Below, one piece after another: positions 19,370 through 28,408 of a stretch of 52,802 bases of DNA. Made by a program: the position numbers and the translations under genes. The notes under the pieces were generated by a model that worked only from the letters and a program-made list of their open reading frames with translations, was not told where the DNA came from and did not search any database. This stretch comes from Oscillospiraceae bacterium (lineage in GTDB: Bacteria; Bacillota; Clostridia; Oscillospirales; Oscillospiraceae): the NCBI GenBank assembly GCA_009781855.1, contig WQUY01000009.1, forward strand, positions 1 to 52,802, given 5' to 3'. Position 1 is the stretch's first letter; every line of letters begins with the position of its first letter.

Positions 19370-20416
19370 ATGCAAGACTCAAAATCAGACAGCTATGCAA
19401 AAGCCGGTGTTGACGTTACTGCCGGTTATGAATCAGTCGAACTGATAAAACCGCATATAAAAAGCACATTTCGACCGGGCGTTCTTGGAGCATTCGGTGG
19501 ATTTGGCGGAATGTTTGAACCAAATTTGTCAAATATGAAGCGGCCCGTCGCCGTTTCAGGAACTGACGGGGTTGGCACAAAACTTAAACTCTCTTTTTTG
19601 ATGAATAAGCATGACACAATAGGAATAGATTGCGTTGCAATGTGTGTTAATGACATCATATGTTCCGGGGCTGAACCGTTATTTTTTCTGGATTACATCG
19701 CAACCGGAAAAAACAAACCTGAACGCACTGCCGCTATCGTATCAGGTGTGGCAGAAGGATGCCGACAGGCCGGATGCGCCCTGATTGGAGGAGAGACCGC
19801 AGAGCATCCGGGTATGATGCCGGAGGATGAATATGATATTGCCGGATTTTCTGTCGGATTTGTAGACTATGATGATATAATCGATGGCAAAACCATAAGT
19901 TCAGGTGATGTTATCATAGGCATCGAATCCTCTGGATTACATTCAAATGGGTTCTCACTCGTCCGCAAAGTGTTTGCAGAGCAGCTCAATAAGCTTGATG
20001 CCCATATACCTGAGTTTGGCTGTACTTTGGGCGAAGAGCTGCTTCGCCCTACCAGAATATATGTAAAACCCTTGCTCAACATCATCAAACAATTTGGCAA
20101 GGATATCAAGGGTATTAGTAATATCACCGGCGGCGGTTACAACGAAAACATTCCCCGTATGCTCCCAGAGGGGATTCGTGCCCGCATCGAAGTCTCAAAA
20201 ATACCTGAAAAGCCGATTTTCAAAATGCTTGCACAAAAAGGAAATATTCCGGCAAAAGACATGTATAACACGTTTAACATGGGTATCGGAATCGTTCTTG
20301 CCGTAAGCGAAAGCAAATCAGATTCAGTGATGGATTCTTTGCGAAAACTGGGTGAAACTCCGCATATCATTGGTCATTGTCTTAGCGGTGAAAAAGGGGT
20401 CGATCTATTATGGTAA
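19370..20416 (+). CDS. purM: Phosphoribosylformylglycinamidine cyclo-ligase (AIR synthetase)
   Basis: ATP-dependent ring closure of FGAM to AIR. It has 348 residues of the PurM/ThiL fold. Seen are [19 protein letters not shown], the substrate loop [33 protein letters not shown], the conserved [11 protein letters not shown] and [28 protein letters not shown] precedes ATG 19370. The 3' end overlaps purN by 7 bases. Confidence 0.95.
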   Translation: MQDSKSDSYAKAGVDVTAGYESVELIKPHIKSTFRPGVLGAFGGFGGMFEPNLSNMKRPVAVSGTDGVGTKLKLSFLMNKHDTIGIDCVAMCVNDIICSGAEPLFFLDYIATGKNKPERTAAIVSGVAEGCRQAGCALIGGETAEHPGMMPEDEYDIAGFSVGFVDYDDIIDGKTISSGDVIIGIESSGLHSNGFSLVRKVFAEQLNKLDAHIPEFGCTLGEELLRPTRIYVKPLLNIIKQFGKDIKGISNITGGGYNENIPRMLPEGIRARIEVSKIPEKPIFKMLAQKGNIPAKDMYNTFNMGIGIVLAVSESKSDSVMDSLRKLGETPHIIGHCLSGEKGVDLLW

Positions 20417-21048
20417 AGACAGCAGTTTTAGTTTCAGGCGGCGGCACAAATTTGCAAGCAATTATTGATGCGCGTATTTTTGGAGAGATAAAAAACTGTG
20501 ACCTTGTTGCAGTTGTATCCTCAAACCCAGAAGCATATGCTTTGGAACGGGCTAAATATGCGAGCATACCGTCATATGTTGTGGATAGGTCGGTTTTTCC
20601 CAATAGGCTCAGCTTCACAAAGGCGCTTTTGGAAAAACTCTTGGATTTGGAGATCGAGCTTGTGGTCTATGCGGGCTTTAATTTTATTCTTGGCCCGCAG
20701 TTTATAAATGCTTTTAAAAACAAGATCATAAACATTCACCCCTCTTTGATTCCGTCTTTTTGTGGGCCTGGATTTTATGGGTTGAAGGTGCATGAGGCTG
20801 TGTTGAGTTATGGCGTGAAAGTAACAGGTGCCACTGCCCATTTTGCAACTGAGGAGGCTGACGATGGGCCAATCATATTGCAAAAAGCTGTTGAAATATT
20901 CGAAGATGATACACCTTTGACTTTGCAAAGGCGGGTCATGGAAGAAGCTGAGTGGAAAATTTTGCCTGAAGCTATTTCACTTTTTTGTGAGCATCGGCTT
21001 GAAGTTGAAGAGCGCGTGGTTCGGATAAAGGGTGTGCAAGATGAATAA
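20410..21048 (+). CDS. purN: Phosphoribosylglycinamide formyltransferase
   Basis: Transfers the formyl group of 10-formyl-THF to GAR. It has 212 residues: N-terminal [14 protein letters not shown], the folate-site [10 protein letters not shown], the catalytic [17 protein letters not shown] with the key aspartate and [11 protein letters not shown]. The start ATG 20410 overlaps the purM end, and its 3' end overlaps the IMP cyclohydrolase gene, so the cluster is translationally coupled. Confidence 0.93.
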   Translation: MVKTAVLVSGGGTNLQAIIDARIFGEIKNCDLVAVVSSNPEAYALERAKYASIPSYVVDRSVFPNRLSFTKALLEKLLDLEIELVVYAGFNFILGPQFINAFKNKIINIHPSLIPSFCGPGFYGLKVHEAVLSYGVKVTGATAHFATEEADDGPIILQKAVEIFEDDTPLTLQRRVMEEAEWKILPEAISLFCEHRLEVEERVVRIKGVQDE

Positions 21049-21748
21049 ATGTAATATTTATGAGCTTTTACAGAAAAATCCCTACCCCGGACGCGGCATC
21101 TTGATTGGATGCAGCGAAGAGCAAAGCATTGTGATGGCTTATTTTATCATGGGTCGCAGTGAAAACAGCCGCAATCGCATATTTGAAAAAACTGAGGATG
21201 GCATCCGAACAAAAGCATTTGAGCCTGATAAGATGACAGACCCTAGTCTTGTTATATATAGCCCTGTCAGAGTCTTTAATGGGTTAACAATAGTGACCAA
21301 CGGCGACCAAACCGATACGATTTTTGAGTTTTTGAAGCAAGGGCAAGACTTCCGCAATGCATTGCTTTCTCGCAAATTTGAGCCGGATGCACCCAATTAT
21401 ACCCCACGCATTTCAGGACTTATTAAACCTGACGGAAGCTATGCGTTGTCAATTTTAAAAACCTCAAATGGGAATCCCAATTGCTGCAATCGCTACTTCT
21501 ATGAATATTCATCGGCGATGCCGGAGCTAGGGCATTTTATTTCTACTTATCAGACTGATGGCGAGCCACTTCCGTCATTCGATGGCGAACCTATTTCCGT
21601 TGATGTTACAATCTCCGGTGGGCTTGAACGCTTTGCATATTCGATGTGGGATGCTTTAAACGCAGAAAACAAAGTATCACTGTACGTATGTAACATGAAT
21701 GCCAAGACCGGTGAAAAACAGGATTTGATCATTAACAAAAACTCTTAG
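21041..21748 (+). CDS. purO: IMP cyclohydrolase, PurO-like
   Basis: Matches the IMP cyclohydrolase family typified by archaeal PurO, which closes FAICAR to IMP. Signature stretches are NPYPGRGILIGCSEE near the N-terminus, FNGLTIVTNGDQTDTI, FEPDAPNYTPRISG and CNRYFYEYSSAMPELGH. It has 235 residues from ATG 21041; GTG 21032 is an alternative start. It overlaps purN by 8 bases and sits directly before a transformylase that lacks its own cyclohydrolase half, which strongly supports the role. No sequence similarity to the cyclohydrolase domain of bacterial PurH is apparent. Confidence 0.85.
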   Translation: MNKCNIYELLQKNPYPGRGILIGCSEEQSIVMAYFIMGRSENSRNRIFEKTEDGIRTKAFEPDKMTDPSLVIYSPVRVFNGLTIVTNGDQTDTIFEFLKQGQDFRNALLSRKFEPDAPNYTPRISGLIKPDGSYALSILKTSNGNPNCCNRYFYEYSSAMPELGHFISTYQTDGEPLPSFDGEPISVDVTISGGLERFAYSMWDALNAENKVSLYVCNMNAKTGEKQDLIINKNS

Positions 21749-21818
21749 TTGCCTGCCGCAAATAACATGCTTACGCTATACTCGATTTTTGCCATTGTTT
21801 TTGGAAAGGTATTTCACG

Positions 21819-22991
21819 ATGAAAGAACTAGAACTCAAATACGGATGCAATCCCAATCAAAAGCCGTCACGCATATTTATGAAATCCGGAGCGCTCCCAG
21901 TTACTGTTTTAAACGGCAAGCCCGGATTCATTAATTTTCTTGATGCGCTCAACAGCTATCAATTAGTTCGTGAATTGCACAGCGCTACCGGTCTGCCCTC
22001 TGCGGCATCATTTAAGCATGTGTCTCCTGCCGGAGTTGCCGTCGGATTGCCGCTGGATGAAATTGAAGCAAAAATGTTCTTTGCAGAGAACATGTCACAC
22101 TCCCCGCTTTGCTGTGCATATATAAAGGCGAGGGGTGCAGATAGGGTTTGCTCATATGGTGATTGGGCTGCTTTGTCTGATGTCTGCGATGAAGAAACAG
22201 CCCTTGCGCTCCTTCCGGAAGTTTCCGACGGTGTAATCGCACCGGGATACACAAACAAAGCGCTTGCTATCCTCAAACAGAAACGCAAAGGCGGTTATAA
22301 TATTGTTCAAATAGATTCAGACTATGTCCCGGAAAATTTGGAATGCAAGGATGTTTATGGAATCTCCTTCGAGCAAGGCCGTAACGAACTAAAGATTGAC
22401 GAAAACATGCTCAGTAATATAGTCACTCATAATAAATCGTTGCCAGAAAATGCAAAACGTGACCTAATCATAGCACTTATCGCCTTGAAATACACTCAGT
22501 CAAATTCTGTCGCATATGTAACTGGCGGTCAGGCTATAGGCATTGGTGCGGGGCAACAAAGTAGAATACATTGCACGCGCTTGGCGGGAAGCAAGGCCGA
22601 CAATTGGCAGCTTCGCAGGGCGCAAAAAGTACTGGAACTGCCTTTTTTAAGTGACATCGGCCGCCCTGCCCGTGACAATGCAATAGATTTGTATATTTCA
22701 GACGATTATGATGATGTGCTTCAAGATGGTGCCTGGCAGAAAATTTTTAAAAGCCAACCTGCGGTTTTCACAAGAGCAGAAAGACAAAGGTGGATAAATG
22801 AGGCGGCTGGTGTCTCACTTGGAAGTGATGCATTTTTCCCATTTGGTGATAACATTGAACGTGCAAAACGCTCCGGAGTTCAATATATAGCCCAACCCGG
22901 TGGCTCAATAAGAGATAATCATGTAATTGAAACATGCAATAAATACAATATGGTGATGGCATTTACAGCAACCCGCCTGTTCCATCACTAG
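21819..22991 (+). CDS. purH: AICAR transformylase (standalone, PurH C-terminal type)
   Basis: Formylates AICAR with 10-formyl-THF. At 390 residues it is only the transformylase part of PurH: it opens with LKYGCNPNQKPSRIF, contains AASFKHVSPAGVAVG, the GADRVCSYGDWAALSD region, and TGGQAIGIGAGQQSRIHCTR, and ends AQPGGSIRDNHVIETCNKY with the MAFTATRLFHH terminus. The N-terminal MGS-like cyclohydrolase domain of about 190 residues is absent; the gene before it supplies that activity. ATG 21819 has GGAAAGG upstream; an ATG at 21789 is in frame but less likely. Confidence 0.9.
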   Translation: MKELELKYGCNPNQKPSRIFMKSGALPVTVLNGKPGFINFLDALNSYQLVRELHSATGLPSAASFKHVSPAGVAVGLPLDEIEAKMFFAENMSHSPLCCAYIKARGADRVCSYGDWAALSDVCDEETALALLPEVSDGVIAPGYTNKALAILKQKRKGGYNIVQIDSDYVPENLECKDVYGISFEQGRNELKIDENMLSNIVTHNKSLPENAKRDLIIALIALKYTQSNSVAYVTGGQAIGIGAGQQSRIHCTRLAGSKADNWQLRRAQKVLELPFLSDIGRPARDNAIDLYISDDYDDVLQDGAWQKIFKSQPAVFTRAERQRWINEAAGVSLGSDAFFPFGDNIERAKRSGVQYIAQPGGSIRDNHVIETCNKYNMVMAFTATRLFHH

Positions 22992-23010
22992 TAACAGGAG
23001 GACTAATGAT

Positions 23011-24258
23011 TTGAAAGTTCTTGTAGTTGGAAGCGGAGGACGTGAGCACGCAATATGCCTGGCGCTGAGCAAGTCGCCCCGCATTTCGAAACTATACTGC
23101 GCACCGGGAAACGGTGGCATAGCAAAAATTGCGGAATGTGTAAATATTAGTGCAACCGATATAGACGCAATGGTTAAATTTGCAAAAACAAATGCAGATT
23201 TTGTTATGGTCGCGCCCGATGACCCACTTGCCCTTGGAATGGTTGATGCGCTTGAAGCTGTGGGTGTCCGGGCTTTTGGGCCTTCAAAAAATGCCGCAAA
23301 GCTTGAAAGCAGCAAGGCTTTTGCCAAAGGCATAATGAAAAAATATAATATACCCACAGCGGCTTATGAAGCATTCACAAGTCCTGATGCTGCCAAAGCA
23401 TATATCAAAAAGCAAGGCGCACCCATAGTGGTCAAGGCCGATGGCCTGGCACTGGGAAAAGGCGTTGTGGTTGCAATGGATGAGCAAACGGCTCTGAATG
23501 CGGTTGATTTAATGATGTGCGACAGAAAATTTGGCGACAGCGGAAACAAAGTAATCATAGAAGAATATATGACCGGCCCGGAAGTCACAATTCTAGCATT
23601 CACCGATGGTAAAACTGTAGTGCCTATGCACTCATCTCAGGATCATAAAAGAGCTTTTACAGGCGATCTTGGCCCAAACACAGGAGGAATGGGCGCATTT
23701 TGCCCCTCTCCCCTTTATACCCCCGAAATTGCAGATATTTGTATGAAAGAAATATTCCGTCCGACTATTGACGCAATGAATAAGGAAGGCACCCCATTTA
23801 AAGGTGTAATATACTTCGGACTCATGCTCACCCCAAGCGGCCCTAGGGTTATAGAATATAATGCGCGTTTCGGCGATCCGGAGACACAGCCGATTTTAAT
23901 GCAGCTTGAAACGGACTTGCTTGATATATTTGAAGCGGTGACTGACGAGCGGCTGGATAAGCTCCAGATAAAATGGCATGATGGTTATGCTTGTTGCGTC
24001 GTGGTTGCAAGCGGCGGCTATCCGGATAAATATGAAACTGGGTTTAAAATCAGTGGGTTAGATAAGATTCCGGACGATATTTTTGTTTTTCACGCCGGAA
24101 CAAAACTTTCCGGTGAAGATTTGGTTACAAACGGAGGCCGTGTGCTGGGCATCACGGCAAGGGGAAGTACACTAGAGGAGGCTGCATTGCGTGCATATCG
24201 TGGCGTAAACTGCGTTTCTTTCAAAAATGCCTATTTCCGAACTGACATTGGGCGATAG
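23011..24258 (+). CDS. purD: Phosphoribosylamine-glycine ligase (GAR synthetase)
   Basis: ATP-grasp enzyme joining glycine to phosphoribosylamine. It has 415 residues: KVLVVGSGGREHAI, CAPGNGGIA, PDDPLALGMVDALEA, ATP-grasp KADGLALGKGVVVA, HSSQDHKRAFTGDLGPNTGG and NARFGDPETQPI. The start is TTG 23011 behind CAGGAGGA; an ATG six bases upstream is out of frame and stops at once. It ends the purine cluster. purF, purL, purQ, purS, purC and purB are not in the window. Confidence 0.95.
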   Translation: MKVLVVGSGGREHAICLALSKSPRISKLYCAPGNGGIAKIAECVNISATDIDAMVKFAKTNADFVMVAPDDPLALGMVDALEAVGVRAFGPSKNAAKLESSKAFAKGIMKKYNIPTAAYEAFTSPDAAKAYIKKQGAPIVVKADGLALGKGVVVAMDEQTALNAVDLMMCDRKFGDSGNKVIIEEYMTGPEVTILAFTDGKTVVPMHSSQDHKRAFTGDLGPNTGGMGAFCPSPLYTPEIADICMKEIFRPTIDAMNKEGTPFKGVIYFGLMLTPSGPRVIEYNARFGDPETQPILMQLETDLLDIFEAVTDERLDKLQIKWHDGYACCVVVASGGYPDKYETGFKISGLDKIPDDIFVFHAGTKLSGEDLVTNGGRVLGITARGSTLEEAALRAYRGVNCVSFKNAYFRTDIGR

Positions 24259-24317
24259 CTTTCGGCTTAATATTCGTTACGAGTCATTATGTACAACAAT
24301 CATAATTGGAGGATTCT

Positions 24318-25232
24318 ATGGCGAAGCTTATCGTAATCGGAGAAGCGCTGATAGATTTTCTGCCTTGTTCTAAAGGCAGTTTGTCGCAAACAAGAGCGTT
24401 TGAAAAAAGCCCCGGAGGTGCACCGGCAAATGTGGCGGCTGCCGCCTCGAAATTCGGCATAGAAAGCATGCTGATTACAAAGCTTGGCAATGATGGATTC
24501 GGAGACTTCCTGGCGGAAGCAATTCAAAAAGAAGGCATAGACTGTCGCGCAGTGCTGCGCACAGATGAAGCAAATACAGGGCTTGCATTTGTATCTGACT
24601 CAGGAAATTCGGATGTTGAATACTTGTTTTATCGTGCTCCGGCGGCAGACATGCTTCTATCAGCCGAAGATATTTGTGCGCAGTGGTTTGGGCAAGGTGA
24701 TATTTTACATTTCTGTTCAATTTCGCTTGTAGATGCCCCCTGCCGAGGTGCTCATGACAGAGCAATCGAAATCGCACGTGAAAGGGGCTGTTTAATCAGC
24801 TTTGATGTAAACTTGCGTCCCCCACTTTGGCATGATATAAATGATTTGAAAGAGGTCGTATTACGCTATATTCCCAAGGCAGATATCATAAAGGCAAGCG
24901 ATGATGAGCTTGCCTTTCTCGGAGAAATCAAAGCACCGCACTTGCTGGTTACATTGGGCAAGAACGGTGCAAGATATATTGGCAATGGTTTGGATGTGCA
25001 TGTAAACGGATTTGATGTTTCGGTTGTGAACACAACCGGTGCAGGGGATGCCTTTATCGGGACATTTTTGGCGCACTGTGTAAGTGGGCTTAACTTCTTA
25101 GAAAGTGCAGCTCAATGTGCAGATGTGCTCCGCTTTTGTAATGCCGCGGCGGGCATTGTCGTTGGACAGCCGGGCGCTTTACAAGTCATGCCGACCAAAG
25201 CGCAGGTGCAAGAGTTTTTATCCGGAGTCTAG
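24318..25232 (+). CDS. PfkB-family sugar kinase (fructokinase-like)
   Basis: Ribokinase/PfkB family, 304 residues. N-terminal IVIGEALIDFLPC and the first PfkB signature in SPGGAPANVAAAASKFG, then VTLGKNGARY and the second signature NTTGAGDAFIGTFLAHC with the catalytic aspartate. The N-terminal layout is that of bacterial fructokinases, and the isomerase next door makes ketoses, so D-fructose (or D-xylulose) is the best guess. GGAGGA precedes ATG 24318. Confidence 0.88.
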   Translation: MAKLIVIGEALIDFLPCSKGSLSQTRAFEKSPGGAPANVAAAASKFGIESMLITKLGNDGFGDFLAEAIQKEGIDCRAVLRTDEANTGLAFVSDSGNSDVEYLFYRAPAADMLLSAEDICAQWFGQGDILHFCSISLVDAPCRGAHDRAIEIARERGCLISFDVNLRPPLWHDINDLKEVVLRYIPKADIIKASDDELAFLGEIKAPHLLVTLGKNGARYIGNGLDVHVNGFDVSVVNTTGAGDAFIGTFLAHCVSGLNFLESAAQCADVLRFCNAAAGIVVGQPGALQVMPTKAQVQEFLSGV

Positions 25233-25261
25233 CTTGGGGGGAGGCGAATCCACTTGAATTA

Positions 25262-25281
25262 TAAGCTGCCGAGAGTCGGAG
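25262..25281 (+). repeat. Degenerate half copy of the 3'-end palindrome
   Basis: TAAGCTGCCGAGAGTCGGA resembles the left arm of copy 3 at most positions, and lies 29 bases after the pfkB-family stop. The right arm is absent. Confidence 0.35.
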
Positions 25282-25320
25282 TATGCGCCTATGGTATAAA
25301 AACAACAAAGAGGTTTAAAT

Positions 25321-25998
25321 ATGAAGCGATCAGAAATTAATGTTGCTATTCAAAAAATGGAAAAGCTGGCCAAAAAGCATGGCTTTTTTCTGCCGCCTTT
25401 CTGTAACTGGACTCCGCAAGAATGGTTAAATAAGGATTACACATATGATGAAATTCGCAAAACCAAGCTGGGTTGGGATGTGACAGATTATGGCGAGGGA
25501 AAGTTCGACGAGCTAGGATTTACTTTAATCACAATACGTAATGGCATTTTAAATCATGCTGAGTATAATAAACCATATGCTGAGAAGCTATTAATGCTGC
25601 AAGAGGGACAATACGCACCGATGCATTTTCACTGGTATAAGATGGAAGATATCATCAATCGTGGAGGTGGCACTGTGCTCATAAAAGTGTATAACGCTAC
25701 CCCGGACGAAACATTTGCAGATACTCCTGTCTCAGTGCTTTCGGATGGACGGCGTTATGTTGTTCCGGCCGGAAGTGAGATTTCACTTGCTCCCGGTGAG
25801 AGCATCACGATTCCACCGTATCTTTACCACGACTTTAAAGTACTCCCGGGAAGCGGAGATGTGCTTTTAGGAGAGGTGTCTATGTGTAATGATGATAACA
25901 ATGACAATCGATTTTATGAAAAGCTGGGACGCTTCCCGGAAATTGAGGAAGACGAAGCGCCTTATCGCTTGTTATGCAATGAATATCCTGAGGTATAA
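25321..25998 (+). CDS. D-lyxose ketol-isomerase
   Basis: Cupin-fold isomerase of the D-lyxose isomerase family, 225 residues. Family traits are the N-terminus MKRSEINVAIQKMEKLAKK, FFLPPFCNWTPQEW, the metal-binding APMHFHWYKMEDIINRGGG (two histidines and a glutamate) and the later IPPYLYHDFKVL histidine. The known reaction is D-lyxose to D-xylulose; several members also convert D-mannose to D-fructose, which would feed the adjacent PfkB kinase. It follows that kinase by 88 bases and ends at a strong hairpin. Confidence 0.88.
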   Translation: MKRSEINVAIQKMEKLAKKHGFFLPPFCNWTPQEWLNKDYTYDEIRKTKLGWDVTDYGEGKFDELGFTLITIRNGILNHAEYNKPYAEKLLMLQEGQYAPMHFHWYKMEDIINRGGGTVLIKVYNATPDETFADTPVSVLSDGRRYVVPAGSEISLAPGESITIPPYLYHDFKVLPGSGDVLLGEVSMCNDDNNDNRFYEKLGRFPEIEEDEAPYRLLCNEYPEV

Positions 25999-26033
25999 TC
26001 TCCCACCCTTGAACATCATATGTCACTTCTTTA

Positions 26034-26067
26034 TAAACTGAAACATTTTGTACAATGTTTCAGTTTA
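26034..26067 (+). terminator. Hairpin terminator after the isomerase
   Basis: A perfect 14-bp stem, TAAACTGAAACATT with its complement, surrounds a 6-base loop. The downstream U-run is short (TTTATTT). The stretch 25999-26312 is otherwise A/T-rich non-coding DNA, holding this hairpin, the ROK promoter and a palindrome. Confidence 0.65.
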
Positions 26068-26111
26068 TTTGGTAAATATGACAAATAAATAACACAAACA
26101 AATAAGATATA

Positions 26112-26140
26112 TTGACATTATGCCATCTGTGTGGTAGAAT
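26112..26140 (+). promoter_or_regulatory. Promoter of the ROK-kinase-transporter unit
   Basis: A perfect TTGACA at 26112-26117 and TAGAAT at 26135-26140 are 17 bases apart, with TGG before the -10. The same TGGTAGAAT context recurs at the ferredoxin and serine-palmitoyltransferase-like promoters. Confidence 0.65.
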
Positions 26141-26256
26141 TTGATATCTTTTTTAAATGATTTAATTATAGAATGTTTCTTTTCTAAAATAAAACTATTT
26201 ATTTACGACAAAAAACCTCTTTTTCTTTTGTATATATTGATTTTCTCTCGAAAAAC

Positions 26257-26273
26257 ATAAATGATACATTTAT
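26257..26273. promoter_or_regulatory. Palindrome before the ROK gene, possible operator
   Basis: ATAAATG, three bases, CATTTAT: a perfect 7-bp inverted repeat, 39 bases before the ROK start. Such AT-rich palindromes are typical of ROK repressor sites, but base composition here makes chance occurrence possible. Confidence 0.35.
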
Positions 26274-26312
26274 AAATTATCTTAAACTTAGAGTCATATT
26301 CAAGGTGGAGCT

Positions 26313-27362
26313 ATGTCTAATCGAAAAAATGAAATTCATCCTCTTAAAGAAATGAATGCCAATTTAATACTCAATGCACTATCCGAAATGAAAACTGCCA
26401 CACGGAAACAGCTGGCAGATCATACTGGACTCAGTCAGCCCACTGTGAATACCATCGTGCAAGAACTTGAGCAAAAAGGTGTGGTACGCCCGGGTAGCTT
26501 TGCCGCATCAGAAGGCGGGAGAAGACCACAATGTTATACCCTGCAGACCGATCACCTGAGAGCAGGTGTGATTCGTGTGCTTCCCCGGGAACTTGCATAT
26601 ATTGTGGCAACCATTGACGGCAAAGTGATTTCACGCAACAGTTGGGCACTGACTCCATCTGATTCTCATCTTGAAAAACTACAAAGTCTGTTACAAACGC
26701 TTAAAAAGCAAGATGATGATATTCGCGTATTCAGCGTTGGTGTGCCGGGTGCTGTAGGACCCGGTGGGGCACTATACTCCATTACACAGATTCCAAGCCT
26801 TGAGGGTGTTACGCTTTCGTATATACTCCAAGAAAAACTAGGGCTTCCCGTATATGTCGAAAATGATATGAATTCCGTTGCACTCGGTAGCATTGCTTCC
26901 AGTATCGGACAACCCGACTCTGATATGGTGCTCGTACACATTGGGCAAGGTGTCGGTGCCGGCATTGTGATGGGCGGACGTATCGTTAGAGGCTTTTCCA
27001 GATTTGCCGGAGAAATCGCTCACCTAAACAAGGTGCCTGGAGTCGATCCATGCGCAACTCTTGAGCATTTGTTAAATGAGGCTGACGGACTTCAAGAAAA
27101 AGTCAAGCTCATCGCAGATCTCATAATTAATATAATTTGTCTGCTCAATCCGCCTACAATTGCTTTTGGCGGTGAGTTTATCACAGAAGAAATATTACAG
27201 GGCGTACAACAGCTGTGCGAAAACAATCTCCCTAATTGGGCTATTCCCTCTTTTCACCTAATGACTAACGAAAGTGCCGCTTACGAAAAAGGGCTTTTGA
27301 CCCTTGTACGTGACATGCTGATAGAAGCACAATTCGAACAAGCGAGAGGAAGGGCATCATGA
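26313..27362 (+). CDS. ROK-family transcriptional regulator
   Basis: Repressor of the NagC/XylR type, 349 residues. An N-terminal winged helix-turn-helix (about 17-60: TRKQLADHTGLSQPTVNTIV) is followed by a sugar-kinase-like domain with VYVENDMNSVALGS and VHIGQGVGAGIVMGGRIVRG. The zinc-binding CxCGxxGC cluster of typical ROK proteins is missing; only one cysteine (VDPCATLE) is left there, so the ligand response may differ. AAGGTGGAG precedes ATG 26313. The stop overlaps the next gene as ATGA, so regulator and kinase are coupled. Confidence 0.9.
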   Translation: MSNRKNEIHPLKEMNANLILNALSEMKTATRKQLADHTGLSQPTVNTIVQELEQKGVVRPGSFAASEGGRRPQCYTLQTDHLRAGVIRVLPRELAYIVATIDGKVISRNSWALTPSDSHLEKLQSLLQTLKKQDDDIRVFSVGVPGAVGPGGALYSITQIPSLEGVTLSYILQEKLGLPVYVENDMNSVALGSIASSIGQPDSDMVLVHIGQGVGAGIVMGGRIVRGFSRFAGEIAHLNKVPGVDPCATLEHLLNEADGLQEKVKLIADLIINIICLLNPPTIAFGGEFITEEILQGVQQLCENNLPNWAIPSFHLMTNESAAYEKGLLTLVRDMLIEAQFEQARGRAS

Positions 27363-28285
27363 GCCAAGACATACTCGTGGCAGTGGATGCCGGTGGTACC
27401 AAAACTGAATTTTGCGTACGTGCATTGTCAGGCGGTGATATGTGTCGCTTCGTATATGGAGGTTCAAACTATAGATCATCCAGTATAGCGCAAGCCCGCA
27501 GAAACTTGGTAGATGGCTTCTTCGAGACCTGCAAAGCCGCTGATATACACCCTGACAATGTTAAAGGGGCTGTCTTCGGAATCGCCGGATGCGACACCCC
27601 GGAGGACATGCGTATATATCGCGAATTGGTCAGTGAAATTGGGTTTAGCGATAGTCGAATAAAGTTATTTAATGATTGTGAGCTTGCTTTTTTGGCCGCT
27701 GCAGATGCGCCGGGACTATGCATAGTCGCTGGAACAGGCTCTAATAGTATGGCATTTCACCCGGATCGTCCGGTTTTGCGGGCGGGCGGCTTGGGCGCAC
27801 TTCTTAGTGACGGCGGTAGTGGTTTCTGGATTGCCCAAAGAGTTATGAGAAAAATGTTGCTCTTTAGTGATGGTAGCGGTTCTTATCTCCCTGTTTACGC
27901 ACAGATTGCGCGTCATTTTGATATAGACGACTTTACTCAAGTACCTTTCCGTTTTGCAATTATGACTGTACCGGAGATTGCATCGGCTGCGCAGATAATA
28001 TTAGAATGTGCCGAATCAGGCGACCCATATGCGCAAGAAACCGTGTTTATGGCACACAACGCACTGCTTGATCTCGCTACAACTCCTTGTCGGCGTATGA
28101 AATATAATCCTGACGAAACGTTACAGGTCGTGCTAATCGGTAGCCTTTTTAAAAACCAGTGGTTCTTAGAGCGGTTTTGGAAAGGGCTCATCGAACGTAT
28201 CTCTAACCCCATAGAGCGACATCTTATTACCACAAACCCTTCCGAAAACGCTATGCGGCTTGCCGAAAAGATATATGGCAAATAG
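27359..28285 (+). CDS. BadF/BadG/BcrA/BcrD-type sugar kinase
   Basis: ASKHA-fold ATPase of 308 residues, close in layout to bacterial N-acetylglucosamine kinases. It has the phosphate-1 loop VDAGGTKTEFCV, GIAGCDTPEDM, NDCELAF and the phosphate-2 loop IVAGTGSNSMA, then GGLGALLSDGGSGFWIA. It lacks the cysteine cluster of the reductase-activating members, so sugar phosphorylation is more likely. It sits between the regulator and the transporter, and probably phosphorylates the imported sugar or amino sugar. Confidence 0.82.
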   Translation: MSQDILVAVDAGGTKTEFCVRALSGGDMCRFVYGGSNYRSSSIAQARRNLVDGFFETCKAADIHPDNVKGAVFGIAGCDTPEDMRIYRELVSEIGFSDSRIKLFNDCELAFLAAADAPGLCIVAGTGSNSMAFHPDRPVLRAGGLGALLSDGGSGFWIAQRVMRKMLLFSDGSGSYLPVYAQIARHFDIDDFTQVPFRFAIMTVPEIASAAQIILECAESGDPYAQETVFMAHNALLDLATTPCRRMKYNPDETLQVVLIGSLFKNQWFLERFWKGLIERISNPIERHLITTNPSENAMRLAEKIYGK

Positions 28286-28306
28286 TTAAGACAACAATGT
28301 TGTGGA

Positions 28307-28351
28307 CTGCAACCTCTGTTTAGATACCAGACGCAAAAAGGCAGATTGCAG
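28307..28351 (+). repeat. Leader hairpin before the sugar-binding protein gene
   Basis: CTGCAA (28307-28312) pairs with TTGCAG (28346-28351), helped by inner CTG/CAG. It lies in the 123-base leader of the binding-protein gene. A smaller ACAACA/TGTTGT pairing precedes it. Confidence 0.3.
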
Positions 28352-28408
28352 ACCAAAACTTGTTTATATATATTTTCAAACAAAAACACTATTTATGGAG
28401 GAAATTCA

